A model generated the notes under the pieces. It was not told the origin of the DNA. It saw only the letters and a program-made list of their open reading frames with translations, and searched no databases. The position numbers were made by a program, and so were the translations under genes. From Candidatus Scatomorpha stercoravium (GTDB lineage Bacteria; Bacillota; Clostridia; Oscillospirales; Oscillospiraceae), in NCBI GenBank assembly GCA_018716005.1, contig DVKN01000018.1, positions 1-8,987 of the forward strand: a DNA stretch of 8,987 bases, in the 5' to 3' direction. This document shows, piece by piece, positions 1 through 5,877 of the stretch (positions are counted from its first letter, which is position 1; each line of letters begins with the position of its first letter).

Positions 1-735
1 GGAAATCCAGGGCTCAGCAGCACCACTGTCCGCAGCGTCCACCTGATGCTCCACTGCGCCTTCCAGCGGGCTATCAAAGAGCGGCTGATTCCCCGGAACC
101 CCACGGAGGATTGCATCGCGCCGAAGATGCAGAAGATTGAAATGAAAATTCTTCCCCCGGAACACATGAAGGCCTATCTGGATGCAGCGGTTCAAAGAGG
201 ACTTCTCCCCATGTTCTACCTGGAACTGGTCAGCGGTCTTCGGAAGGGTGAGTTGGTGGCCCTGCGGTGGGATGATTTGGACACACAAAATAGAACCATC
301 TCCGTCAGCAAGCAGTACATCAAAAAACCGAACGGGGAACTGACGCTCTCAAGGCCCAAAACGGAGACCTCCGTCCGGCAAGTGTCGATCCCGCAGACGG
401 CGGTGGATCTACTAATCCAGGAGCACGAGAAACACCCGGACAACCCTTACCTGTTCCCCTCCCCGGTGACAGGAGAGATGTACTACCCGGACAGCGTGGT
501 GAACCTCCACAAAAAAATTCTAAAAGATGCCGGACTTGAATACATCAGGTTCCATGATCTGCGGCACACCTTCGCAACCACGGCTCTGCAAAACGGCGTG
601 GACATCAAGACGGTATCCAGCAAGCTGGGCCACTTCGATGCCGGGTTTACCCTGCGCACCTACACCCACGCCACCAGGCAAAAACAGGACGAAGCAGCGG
701 CCACGATGGGTGCCTTCATGGAGCAGATGTTGTGA
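1..735 (+). CDS. Tyrosine recombinase (integrase) of a neighbouring element, 5'-truncated
   Basis: The frame is open from base 1, before the first in-window ATG at 46, so the N-terminal arm-binding part lies outside the window. The visible 244 residues cover the end of the core-binding domain and the whole catalytic domain. Catalytic features are SGLRKGE (Arg I), HDLRHTFA (His-x-x-Arg), LGH, and the nucleophile Tyr in RTYTHA near the C-terminus. This is the phage/Tn916-type integrase family, which cuts and rejoins attP and attB DNA through a 3'-phosphotyrosine. The gene points at, and ends 187 bp before, a tRNA-Thr 3' fragment (922-966), so it probably belongs to a second element or prophage that uses the same tRNA. 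It is only distantly similar to the integrase at 1174-2370 and is oriented oppositely. The family is certain; the type of parent element is unknown. Confidence 0.93.
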   Translation, partial: GNPGLSSTTVRSVHLMLHCAFQRAIKERLIPRNPTEDCIAPKMQKIEMKILPPEHMKAYLDAAVQRGLLPMFYLELVSGLRKGELVALRWDDLDTQNRTISVSKQYIKKPNGELTLSRPKTETSVRQVSIPQTAVDLLIQEHEKHPDNPYLFPSPVTGEMYYPDSVVNLHKKILKDAGLEYIRFHDLRHTFATTALQNGVDIKTVSSKLGHFDAGFTLRTYTHATRQKQDEAAATMGAFMEQML

Positions 736-753
736 AGACCAAGATCAGAAAAA

Positions 754-785
754 GCCGGCCAGGAGGCACAATCCTCCTGCCCGGT
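754..785 (+). terminator. Weak hairpin after the left integrase
   Basis: A perfect 7-bp stem, CAGGAGG (760-766) with CCTCCTG (773-779), is extended by an outer CCGG/CCGG pairing across a mismatch. It starts 18-25 bases after the integrase stop. No continuous T run follows (TACTCTTGTCT), so termination would be weak. It could also be a plain RNA-stabilising hairpin. Confidence 0.35.
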
Positions 786-815
786 ACTCTTGTCTCCATT
801 GTTTCCTTTCGGCAA

Positions 816-861
816 GTGGGTCACGGTGTGGGTCAGACAGTTGACCCACATTTTGACCCAC
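816..861. repeat. Four GTGGGTCA repeats, two direct and two inverted, spaced 12 bp
   Basis: GTGGGTCA occurs at 816-823 and 828-835. Its reverse complement TGACCCAC occurs at 842-849 and 854-861. Both pairs have a 12-bp period and the two pairs are mirror images about base 838.5. Placement between the left integrase gene and the tRNA 3' fragment suggests arm-type integrase sites or excisionase sites of the left element. The set can also fold as an RNA hairpin. The symmetry is seen directly; the role is inferred. Confidence 0.6.
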
Positions 862-890
862 ACGAAAAAGTGCAAATCCGCAACAAAAAA

Positions 891-916
891 CACCCGAAAT
901 CCGATGATTTCAGGTG
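891..916 (-). terminator. Leftward terminator downstream of the left tRNA-Thr 3' copy
   Basis: An 11-bp stem with one G-T wobble (891-901 with 906-916, loop CGAT) is followed on the minus strand by TTTTTTG. It lies just beyond the CCA end of the tRNA fragment at 922-966. If the 6.1-kb element excised, this would become the terminator of the restored tRNA-Thr transcript. Its design resembles the hairpin at 7021-7045. Confidence 0.75.
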
Positions 917-921
917 TTTTC

Positions 922-966
922 TGGAGCTGCTGCCCGGATTCGAACCGGGGACCTCATCCTTACCAA
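922..966 (-). repeat. Attachment site, left copy: 3' part of tRNA-Thr (positions 32-76)
   Basis: These 45 bases are identical to 7054-7098. They reproduce the tRNA-Thr minus-strand sequence from anticodon-loop base 32 through T arm, acceptor strand and CCA. Similarity stops at 967, where the anticodon stem's 5' half should continue, so this is not a working tRNA gene. It is the distal attachment site left by integration, and the left boundary of the 6.1-kb element. Confidence 0.93.
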
Positions 967-1088
967 TTATCGGCTATGCTGTTATAGTCTGTTTTACATT
1001 GTCGTATCTTATCGCGAAAAACCTAGTAATTACGGGCGTTTCAAGGCATTTGCCTTGCATAACTTGCTGTAGCGTGTTTTACATTTAC
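967..1088. other. Left-end non-coding region of the element
   Basis: No gene is seen here. An 11-bp direct repeat TGTTTTACATT occurs at 990-1000 and 1075-1085. The first copy precedes GTCGTATCTT (1001-1010), a degenerate form of the arm repeat, and the second precedes the first clear arm repeat. A near-perfect palindrome, CAAGGCA-TT-TGCCTTG, lies at 1042-1057 and could bind a small dimeric protein such as an excisionase. These roles are inferred from position only. Confidence 0.45.
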
Positions 1089-1144
1089 GTCGATACTTTT
1101 AGGGTGTCGGTTTATACTTCTGTCTATACTTCTGTCGATACTTT
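1089..1144 (+). repeat. Integrase arm-type repeats, left end (four copies)
   Basis: The core ATACTT begins at 1093, 1114, 1126 and 1138, in the broader form GTC(G/T)ATACTT. The last three have an exact 12-bp period. The same motif, orientation and 12-bp period recur at the other end of the element (6933-6954). Direct repeats at both element ends outside the core site are the standard arrangement of arm-type sites bound by the integrase N-terminal domain. Confidence 0.75.
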
Positions 1145-1168
1145 GCGGCACGCATTTTCGCGTGCCGC
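1145..1168. terminator. Hairpin just beyond the integrase stop
   Basis: A perfect 9-bp GC-rich stem (1145-1153 with 1160-1168) has the loop ATTTTC. It lies 5 bases past the stop of the leftward integrase gene. On the plus strand it is followed by TTGTTTTATT; on the minus strand there is no T run. It may end leftward transcription weakly, or block readthrough entering from the left element. Confidence 0.6.
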
Positions 1169-1173
1169 TTGTT

Positions 1174-2370
1174 TTATTCGTTCCCGGCCCTGAGCACGTC
1201 GCGGACAGTTTGACCCGCGCGGCGTATGCTCTCCTCGTTTGCGTGGGCATACATCCGCAGCGTTACCGCCGTGTCACTGTGGCCGAGCCGCTCGCTGACA
1301 GATACAACGTCCGCGCCGTTCGTTATGGCGAGGCTCGCCGAGGTATGGCGCAGCTTGTGCGGATGGAAGTCCTCGACGCCGTAACGCTTGCCGAACTTCC
1401 TGAAGTACCTCGTCGGCGTCTGCGGATGCATCGGCTCCGGGCTCCCTTCTTGAGTGAAGCAGTACCGGCTCATACAGGTGGAGGCCTGTTCAAGCATGAG
1501 CCGCTTCAGCAGCGCGGCCGTGTCTGCTCCAATGTCTACGACGCGCGCCTTGCCGTTTTTCGGCGCAGCCTCATATACCCCGGCGCTGGGCGTGTACTGA
1601 AGATTGCGCCTGACCGTGACCGTGAGGGCCTTGAAGTCTATGTCAGACCAGTACAGCCCGCAAGCCTCGCCCCGGCGTATTCCCGTGTCGGCCAAAAGCG
1701 TTATGAACGTCCGCCATTTGAGCGGCTCATTCTCGAGGCATTTGAGGATGTAGCGCAGTTCGACGACCGTATACGCCTTTTCCGTCTCATCGACCGCCGC
1801 CTCATCCTTGCGCGGGGCGGGGCGCTTAACCTTCAGCATCGGATTTATCTGTATGCTGTCATCGAGGAAAGCCATTTGAAACAGACCGTTGAGAATGTTG
1901 TACAGCTTCACGCACGTCGCGTGGGCCTTGCCCGTGCGCTGGAAGTCGACGAGCAGCTTCGTGAGCATGGCGGGCGTGACTTCCGTCAGCAGCGTGTCCC
2001 CCAATACGGGCAGTATATGCCTGTCAAGGAACATACGATAACTGGCGCGAGCATTTTCGGAGAGCGTCGTCTCCTTCGTCGGCATATACACGCCGCTGGC
2101 GTACTGGCGCACGGTCTTGAGCTTCGCCGCCTCTGCCTGTTCTTCGGCTTCCCGGCGTTTTTTATCAGCGCGCGTCTCTATCTCGCCCCGGCTGCACGCC
2201 AATTCAAAAGCCGCGGCCTGTTTGGCAAGCTCGCGCTCCGCTGCGCGCTTGCTCCATCCGTCCGGCCAATACCAGCGCATTGTATATGGCGATTGACCGC
2301 GCCCGCGTGAGACGGTAATTTTGAAGAATTTCCGCCCGTCTTTAGTAGCCATCAGCCTCGTACTCGCCAC
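1174..2370 (-). CDS. int: Tyrosine recombinase (integrase) of the 6.1-kb element
   Basis: This integrase inserts and excises the element at tRNA-Thr. In the longest (408-aa) frame the N-terminal 90 residues form a basic arm-binding region followed by a charged helix. A SAM-like core-binding domain follows at about 100-195 and the catalytic domain at 215-400. Catalytic motifs are TGIRRGEACGL, HPHKLRHTSAS, RLGHSDTAVT and the Tyr of LRMYAHA. The frame extends to an ATG at 2400, but that start has no Shine-Dalgarno. A GTG at 2370 lies 7-8 bases after GGAAGGGAG and two bases after the stop of the upstream gene, so I prefer it (398 aa). The gene is the last of a leftward operon with the repressor and is close to its own attachment site. 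Family and role are secure; the start is a judgement. Confidence 0.95.
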   Translation of the reverse strand: MASTRLMATKDGRKFFKITVSRGRGQSPYTMRWYWPDGWSKRAAERELAKQAAAFELACSRGEIETRADKKRREAEEQAEAAKLKTVRQYASGVYMPTKETTLSENARASYRMFLDRHILPVLGDTLLTEVTPAMLTKLLVDFQRTGKAHATCVKLYNILNGLFQMAFLDDSIQINPMLKVKRPAPRKDEAAVDETEKAYTVVELRYILKCLENEPLKWRTFITLLADTGIRRGEACGLYWSDIDFKALTVTVRRNLQYTPSAGVYEAAPKNGKARVVDIGADTAALLKRLMLEQASTCMSRYCFTQEGSPEPMHPQTPTRYFRKFGKRYGVEDFHPHKLRHTSASLAITNGADVVSVSERLGHSDTAVTLRMYAHANEESIRRAGQTVRDVLRAGNE

Positions 2371-2371
2371 T

Positions 2372-2587
2372 TCATTCACTCCCTTCCATCGCTTCAACAT
2401 CGGCTGCGGCTTGCATGAGCCGCAGCTTTCCTTTTGGCGCGAGGCGGCGGTACAGGTCTATAAGCTCCCGCTCGTCGCCGCTCAGTGCCATTTCTGCGCC
2501 TATCGTGATATATACGCTGCATCCCGTGCAGTCTTGTATCACGACTGAGCCATTATCGGCCATTGCCTGATAATGAGTTCCCATCAT
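2372..2587 (-). CDS. 71-aa protein between repressor and integrase, unknown function
   Basis: I do not recognise a family with confidence. The chosen ATG at 2587 follows a GGGGGGAT ribosome-binding stretch; an ATG at 2602 is also in frame. The gene overlaps the 3' end of the repressor gene by 35 bp and its TGA is 2 bp before the integrase GTG, so the three genes are probably translationally coupled. The N-terminal half has a Cys-x-x-Cys (DCTGC) in a likely beta strand. The C-terminal half (LSGDERELIDLYRRL, KGKLRLMQAAADVEA) is a pair of amphipathic helices, like the tail found at the C-terminus of some phage HTH regulators. It might therefore be a detached regulator tail or an oligomerisation partner of the repressor. 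That is inference. Confidence 0.7.
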   Translation of the reverse strand: MMGTHYQAMADNGSVVIQDCTGCSVYITIGAEMALSGDERELIDLYRRLAPKGKLRLMQAAADVEAMEGSE

Positions 2588-3251
2588 TATCCCCCCGAAC
2601 ATCTACGGCTCGGCCTTTAGTTTGATAATCCTTCTCGGGAATTTTCACATCGCGAACAATCTCTAAAAAAATATTCGCCGCTCGCTGGATGTAGTATTCC
2701 CTCGCAGCGCCCGCTTCCAATACGGCGAGGCCCATATCCCGGCAGGTTTCAATGGCCTCCCCGAGCTCTCCCGGTGTTTTGTCGTCGCCTTGAGAAGTGT
2801 ATTTCGAGAGCTTGACCGCGTCTACTACGTGTGTCATAAGAAGCCATAAATCTTCGTGCTCAAGTATCTCGCTCAATGCCGCGCGACTGCGCGAATATTC
2901 GACCTTCGCCCCTTTTATGTTGAAGTCGTTGAGGTCCCTGACGGCTTCGATGGCCTCCGGCGAAAGGCCTGTGTATCGCGCCGCGTCCCTGAGGTTTGAG
3001 TCCGGTGTGGGCGAGTCCGTGAGCCCAATCAGGTAATCCGCGGAGACCTTGAAGAATTCCGCTATCTTGCATAGGCAGTTAATATCGGGGACGCTTTGCC
3101 CGGTGACGTATAAGCTCACCGTCTGCGGCCTCATGCCAATAACCTCGGCAAGTCTCCTCTGTGTTACGCCTTTTTCGTCCATCAATTTCCTCAACCGACT
3201 GGGGAATATGCCCTGTTCGGTCTCCCATGAAGGTTTGTTTTTCCGTGCCAT
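2553..3251 (-). CDS. XRE-family repressor, likely master regulator of the element
   Basis: This 232-aa protein has an N-terminal Cro/cI-type helix-turn-helix at about residues 17-72. Its key stretch is VTQRRLAEVIGMRPQTVSLYVTG, followed by the typical DYLIGLTDSP end of the domain. Residues 80-232 are helical and match no domain I recognise. In particular there is no S24/LexA-like Ser-Lys peptidase, so RecA-dependent self-cleavage is not expected. The frame stays open to 3323, but the ATG at 3251 has a near-perfect GAGGAGG with a 5-base spacer. The gene is divergent from the replication operon and probably represses the 3317-3345 promoter. In SaPIs the equivalent repressor, Stl, also lacks a peptidase and is lifted by binding a phage protein. 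That comparison is inference. Confidence 0.9.
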   Translation of the reverse strand: MARKNKPSWETEQGIFPSRLRKLMDEKGVTQRRLAEVIGMRPQTVSLYVTGQSVPDINCLCKIAEFFKVSADYLIGLTDSPTPDSNLRDAARYTGLSPEAIEAVRDLNDFNIKGAKVEYSRSRAALSEILEHEDLWLLMTHVVDAVKLSKYTSQGDDKTPGELGEAIETCRDMGLAVLEAGAAREYYIQRAANIFLEIVRDVKIPEKDYQTKGRAVDVRGDNDGNSLSGNGR

Positions 3252-3405
3252 GGCTACCTCCTCAAAACTCAAAATGGCGATTCTGTTGTGCTTTTCGATA
3301 ATAAGCTTCGTTTCAATTGACATTTCGTTTTCTTTGAACTACAATGAGTATATCAAGAATTCCGCAGCAGGTCAAGAAAATAAAACGGAAAGGAGAGACC
3401 TACAC
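3252..3405. promoter_or_regulatory. Divergent control region between repressor and replication operon
   Basis: This AT-rich 154-bp gap separates the leftward regulator/integrase operon from the rightward operon. It holds the strong rightward promoter at 3317-3345 and a perfect 8-bp palindrome TCAATTGA (3313-3320) overlapping its -35 box. The palindrome is a candidate operator half or core. I see no convincing leftward -35/-10 pair for the repressor. Short palindromes are common in AT-rich DNA, so the operator call is weak. Confidence 0.55.
3317..3345 (+). promoter_or_regulatory. Consensus sigma-A promoter of the rightward operon
   Basis: TTGACA (3317-3322), exactly 17 bases, then TACAAT (3340-3345). 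Transcription would start near 3352, about 55 bases before the first gene. A promoter this close to consensus would fire constitutively unless repressed, which fits control by the divergent XRE protein. Confidence 0.85.
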
Positions 3406-3597
3406 TTGACTAGACACAAAAACGACTCGAACCTGAGCGACGAGGCGAGAGCCGCGAGGGCGCGATATCTTCGCGAGTGGAGGGCGCGAAACCGCGAGCG
3501 CGTTCGGGAGTACAACGCGCGTTACTGGGCCCGGAAGGCCTCGGAAGCCAAGGCAGACGAGAAGGAGGCTGACAACCATGCCGAAGCGAATCTTTGA
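3406..3597 (+). CDS. Small basic phage-type protein with TTG start
   Basis: This 63-aa protein is the first gene after the promoter. No ATG fits. A TTG at 3406 follows AAGGAG with about ten bases between, and the frame ends at 3597. It is extremely rich in Arg, Glu and Ala, with ARARYLREWRARNRERVREYNA predicted as one long charged helix. Small proteins with a similar YLREWR...REYNARYW pattern are common in Clostridia prophages, but I know of no proven function. It could bind nucleic acid or act as an early regulator. The end overlaps the next gene by 20 bp. The gene is quite likely real; its function is unknown. Confidence 0.7.
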   Translation: MTRHKNDSNLSDEARAARARYLREWRARNRERVREYNARYWARKASEAKADEKEADNHAEANL

Positions 3598-3796
3598 CCC
3601 CGAGGCCCCGTATCAACCCTTGAGCGGCGCTTGCCGGCTGACGGGCTTGTCTGTCCACTATCTCCGCGAGGGCTGTAAGCGCGGGACTGTGCCCCATATC
3701 CGCTGCGGGAACGAGTACCGCGTCAACGTCCCGCTGCTGCTTCGTCAGCTCGAGGCCCAAAGCGCAGCCAACGCCGGCGACCGTCATGAGGCCTGA
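3578..3796 (+). CDS. AlpA/excisionase-like helix-turn-helix protein
   Basis: This 72-aa protein begins at an ATG preceded by AAGGAGG (3562-3568). The pattern LSGACRLTGLSVHYLREGCKRGTVPHIRCGNEYRVNVPLLLRQLE fits the MerR/AlpA-type winged helix of excisionases and related factors. It reads as a helix-turn-helix at residues 14-34, a wing around PHIRCGNEYRV, and a final helix. The likely role is to bend attachment-site DNA and promote excision with the integrase, or to activate transcription as AlpA does. Its place at the head of the rightward operon, away from int, means excision would be switched on together with replication. The family is fairly secure; the choice between Xis and regulator is open. 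Confidence 0.82.
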   Translation: MPKRIFDPEAPYQPLSGACRLTGLSVHYLREGCKRGTVPHIRCGNEYRVNVPLLLRQLEAQSAANAGDRHEA

Positions 3797-4388
3797 GTTT
3801 TTTCGCGAGGTCCGTGAGCGTGTCTCGGCCCGGGACGCGGCGGAGCGCTACGGGGCGACCATCGACCGTCACGGCCGGGCGCTGTGCCCATTCCACAATG
3901 ACCACCGTCCGAGCATGAGCTTCAAGGGAGCCCGCTTCCGGTGCTGGAGCTGCGGGGCTCGCGGGGACTGTATCGACTTGACGGCGCAGCTGCTGGGGCT
4001 GACGCCTATTCAGGCCGTGACTCGGCTCAACGTGGACTTCGGCCTGGGGCTCGGGATTGGCCGGCCGCCCACCGCGGCGGAGCGCGAAGCCGCCGCTCGG
4101 CGGCGGGATGTAGACGAGGCTTACCGGGCCTTCGAGGAATGGCGGGAGGGCTTTATCGCGAAGCTATGCGCCGCGATTCGCACGGGCAACGCGGCGCAGC
4201 ACAAGGCCCCTGATGAGCTCACAGACGCCGAGGTTGTGGCGCTACAATGGCGCGAGGCGTTCGAGCGCTGGGCCGACGAGCTGAGCCGCGGGAGCGCGGA
4301 AGAACAAACTCGAATTTATCACGCGCGTAAGGAGGTCGAAAGATGGACAAGGCTAGCTTCCGGCGGCTCTATGAGCTCGGCGAACTGA
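3786..4388 (+). CDS. CHC2 zinc-finger (DnaG-type) replication protein without TOPRIM
   Basis: This 200-aa protein carries a DnaG-like zinc-binding domain at about residues 1-85. The ligands are Cys34-x2-His37 and Cys53-x2-Cys56 in CPFHNDHRPSMSF and FRCWSCGARGD. The following IDLTAQLLGLTPIQAVTRL helix region is typical of the family. There the zinc finger recognises single-stranded template DNA during primer synthesis. Residues 90-200 are charged and helical. No TOPRIM or archaeo-eukaryotic primase catalytic domain follows, so this protein alone should not make primers. It may deliver the host primase or help the helicase load. It overlaps the upstream gene by 11 bp and has little Shine-Dalgarno, suggesting coupled translation; it overlaps the helicase gene by 46 bp. 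Confidence 0.88.
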   Translation: MRPEFFREVRERVSARDAAERYGATIDRHGRALCPFHNDHRPSMSFKGARFRCWSCGARGDCIDLTAQLLGLTPIQAVTRLNVDFGLGLGIGRPPTAAEREAAARRRDVDEAYRAFEEWREGFIAKLCAAIRTGNAAQHKAPDELTDAEVVALQWREAFERWADELSRGSAEEQTRIYHARKEVERWTRLASGGSMSSAN

Positions 4389-5467
4389 GCGAGCCGGCCC
4401 CGGCGCTCTCCGTCGTGAGCGCCCGAGAGCTCCAGCAAAAGAGCATCCCGCCGATTCGCTTCATCGTCGACGGGCTCATACCGGCCGGATTAAGCATCCT
4501 GGCTTCTCCGCCGAAGTACGGCAAAAGCTGGCTGTGCCTTGACCTCTGCCTCTCCGTTGCGGCCGGGAAGCATTTTCTCGGCTACCGCGTTACCGGCTGC
4601 GGCTGTCTGTACCTCGCCCTCGAGGATAGTGAGCGCCGCCTCAAGGCGCGGATGGGCAGGCTCCTTAGCGGCCGTGAGGCCCCTGAGGGCTTCTACTTCG
4701 CAACAGAGGCCCCCGTGCTTGATAGCGGGCTGCTGGACGAGCTAGAGGCCTTCCTCGCCGCTCACAGCGACGTGGGGCTCGTCGTCGTGGACACATTTCA
4801 GCGTGTACGTGGGGCTGCTCTGGGTCGTGAGGGGGCCTATGCCGCAGACTACCGCGAGACCGGCGCACTCAAGCGCTTTGCCGACGCGCACAACATCGCA
4901 CTGCTACTTGTGCATCACTTGCGGAAGATGGGCGACGACGCTGACCCGTTCAACCGCGTCAGCGGCACGACTGGCGTGACCGGCGCGGCAGACACGATGC
5001 TCGTTCTTAGCAAAGAGCAGCGCAGCGACAGCACCGCGAAGCTGTCCGTTGTCGGCCGCGACGTCGAGGGCTGCGACATGGTGCTTCAGTTCGATAAAGA
5101 GCTCTGCCGCTGGGTGAACATGGGCGACGCCGACGCCTTCGCGGAGGAGCAGCGGCGTCGCGAGTACATGGCGAGCCCGATTACTCTAACCGTTCGAAAG
5201 CTGCTCGAGCAGCGTCCGGAGGGCTGGACGGGAACGTCAAAGGATTTGCTGGAGGCCGGGAAGTACATAGCCCGCGCGCAGCTCGCCTCCACGTCACAGG
5301 AGCTTGCTAAAAAGCTCGTCGATATGGCAGAGCTATTTCTAGAGTACGACGGCATAGTCTATGACCGCAAAAGTAACGGCAACGGGGGCCGCCGCCATTC
5401 GTTCGCTTATAAGCGCGCATTCGAGGAGATTGTCGACGATGAGGATAACCCGTTCATAATATCGTGA
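4343..5467 (+). CDS. RepA-like hexameric replicative helicase/initiator (AAA_25 type)
   Basis: This 374-aa RecA-fold ATPase resembles plasmid RSF1010 RepA and phage/satellite helicases. The Walker A motif is ASPPKYGKSW at 54-63. YLALEDSERRL at 90-100 is the next conserved strand, Walker B is LVVVD at 146-150, and the sensor-like LLLVHHLRK is at 187-195. An RVSGTTGVTGAAD loop follows at 205-217. Residues 280-360 look like a winged helix (TLTVRKLL, then a basic wing GNGGRRHSF) and could recognise the iterons directly downstream, as the C-terminal domain of SaPI Rep does. AAGGAGG at 4329-4335 fixes the ATG at 4343. Its stop codon lies inside the first iteron. It likely acts with the CHC2 protein to open and unwind the origin. 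The ATPase family is confident; the initiator role is inferred. Confidence 0.9.
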   Translation: MDKASFRRLYELGELSEPAPALSVVSARELQQKSIPPIRFIVDGLIPAGLSILASPPKYGKSWLCLDLCLSVAAGKHFLGYRVTGCGCLYLALEDSERRLKARMGRLLSGREAPEGFYFATEAPVLDSGLLDELEAFLAAHSDVGLVVVDTFQRVRGAALGREGAYAADYRETGALKRFADAHNIALLLVHHLRKMGDDADPFNRVSGTTGVTGAADTMLVLSKEQRSDSTAKLSVVGRDVEGCDMVLQFDKELCRWVNMGDADAFAEEQRRREYMASPITLTVRKLLEQRPEGWTGTSKDLLEAGKYIARAQLASTSQELAKKLVDMAELFLEYDGIVYDRKSNGNGGRRHSFAYKRAFEEIVDDEDNPFIIS

Positions 5468-5582
5468 AACCGTGATTTCGTTGAAACCGTGATTTTCGTG
5501 CAATCGTTGCTTTCGTGTCTTTGAATAAACTTATCAACGATTTCACGGCTTCAACGAAATTCACGAAAACAACGATTTCACG
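5463..5582. other. Candidate replication origin with opposed iterons
   Basis: CGTG or CGTTG starts at 5463, 5471, 5479, 5488, 5497, 5505 and 5514. The reverse complements CAACG or CACG end at 5539, 5547, 5556, 5565, 5574 and 5582. All steps are 8 or 9 bp, mostly with A/T-rich filler, so pairs of units give a step of about 17 bp. The two opposed sets flank a 17-bp AT-rich centre (5518-5534). This is the layout of SaPI origins: inverted iteron sets around an AT-rich unwinding region beside rep. One arm pair (5479-5492 with 5543-5556, 13 of 14 matching) could form a hairpin in RNA, so a terminator is the alternative, but there is no T run. Confidence 0.8.
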
Positions 5583-5609
5583 AAACAGTACGTTTAGGAG
5601 GTGAACACG

Positions 5610-5834
5610 CTGAGCATCGACGACATACTCACCGCAGCGCCTCCCTTACGGGCCATAATCGCCCGCGCGGCGGCTAAACGGCGCGCGCCTTACCGCGAGC
5701 GCCTCGGTGAATACGAGCGCGCCAAGAGCGAGGCCGCGAGCCTTGTCGGCTTCGGCTCCGCCGTCCCCGGGCTGCAAAGCTCGCGCGCATGGGAGGTGCT
5801 TATCGGCACATTATCGGACGTTCTGAACATATGA
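5610..5834 (+). CDS. 74-aa protein of unknown function, probable CTG start
   Basis: The frame is open from a GTG at 5601, but that codon overlaps the ribosome site AGGAGG (5596-5601) and cannot use it. The next plausible start is a CTG at 5610, exactly 8 bases past AGGAGG, giving a protein starting LSIDDILTAAPPLRAI. It is helical and rich in Ala and Arg, with a basic segment ARAAAKRRAPYRERLGEYERAKSE and no motif I recognise. It begins 27 bp after the last iteron, within the rightward operon. It could be a replication accessory or regulatory protein, but nothing in the sequence decides this. Reality is supported by the strong ribosome site and codon use like its neighbours. Confidence 0.65.
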   Translation: MSIDDILTAAPPLRAIIARAAAKRRAPYRERLGEYERAKSEAASLVGFGSAVPGLQSSRAWEVLIGTLSDVLNI

Positions 5835-5877
5835 CGGCGCAAAAGCGCATAAACAGACTGAAAAGGAGTAAAAAAGC

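Larger units (their letters stand above)
1..966. mobile_element. Right end of a second integrative element or prophage at the same tRNA-Thr
   Basis: An integrase gene directed at a tRNA-Thr 3' fragment, with repeats and a terminator between them, is the usual end of a tRNA-integrated phage or island. Only this end is in the window, so size and cargo are unknown. The tRNA 3' copy at 922-966 would be shared with the 6.1-kb element to its right, making a tandem pair. The boundary is inferred from that repeat. It has not been shown that this integrase uses this site. Confidence 0.5.

Noticed and set aside
922..966. A second tRNA-Thr gene at the left site
   Set aside because: Only bases 32-76 are present; the acceptor 5' strand, D arm and anticodon 5' stem are missing.
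732..1193. Plus-strand frame across the tRNA fragment and element end
   Set aside because: It reads through a terminator, the tRNA 3' repeat and integrase arm sites, which are non-coding features.
1162..2310. Long plus-strand frame opposite the integrase (382 codons)
   Set aside because: It is antisense to a clear tyrosine recombinase, has no ribosome site and no recognisable domain. It is a by-product of high-GC codon use.
3260..3330. Leftward promoter for the repressor with a TATTAT-like -10
   Set aside because: No acceptable -35 box lies at 16-18 bp, so I could not support a specific site.
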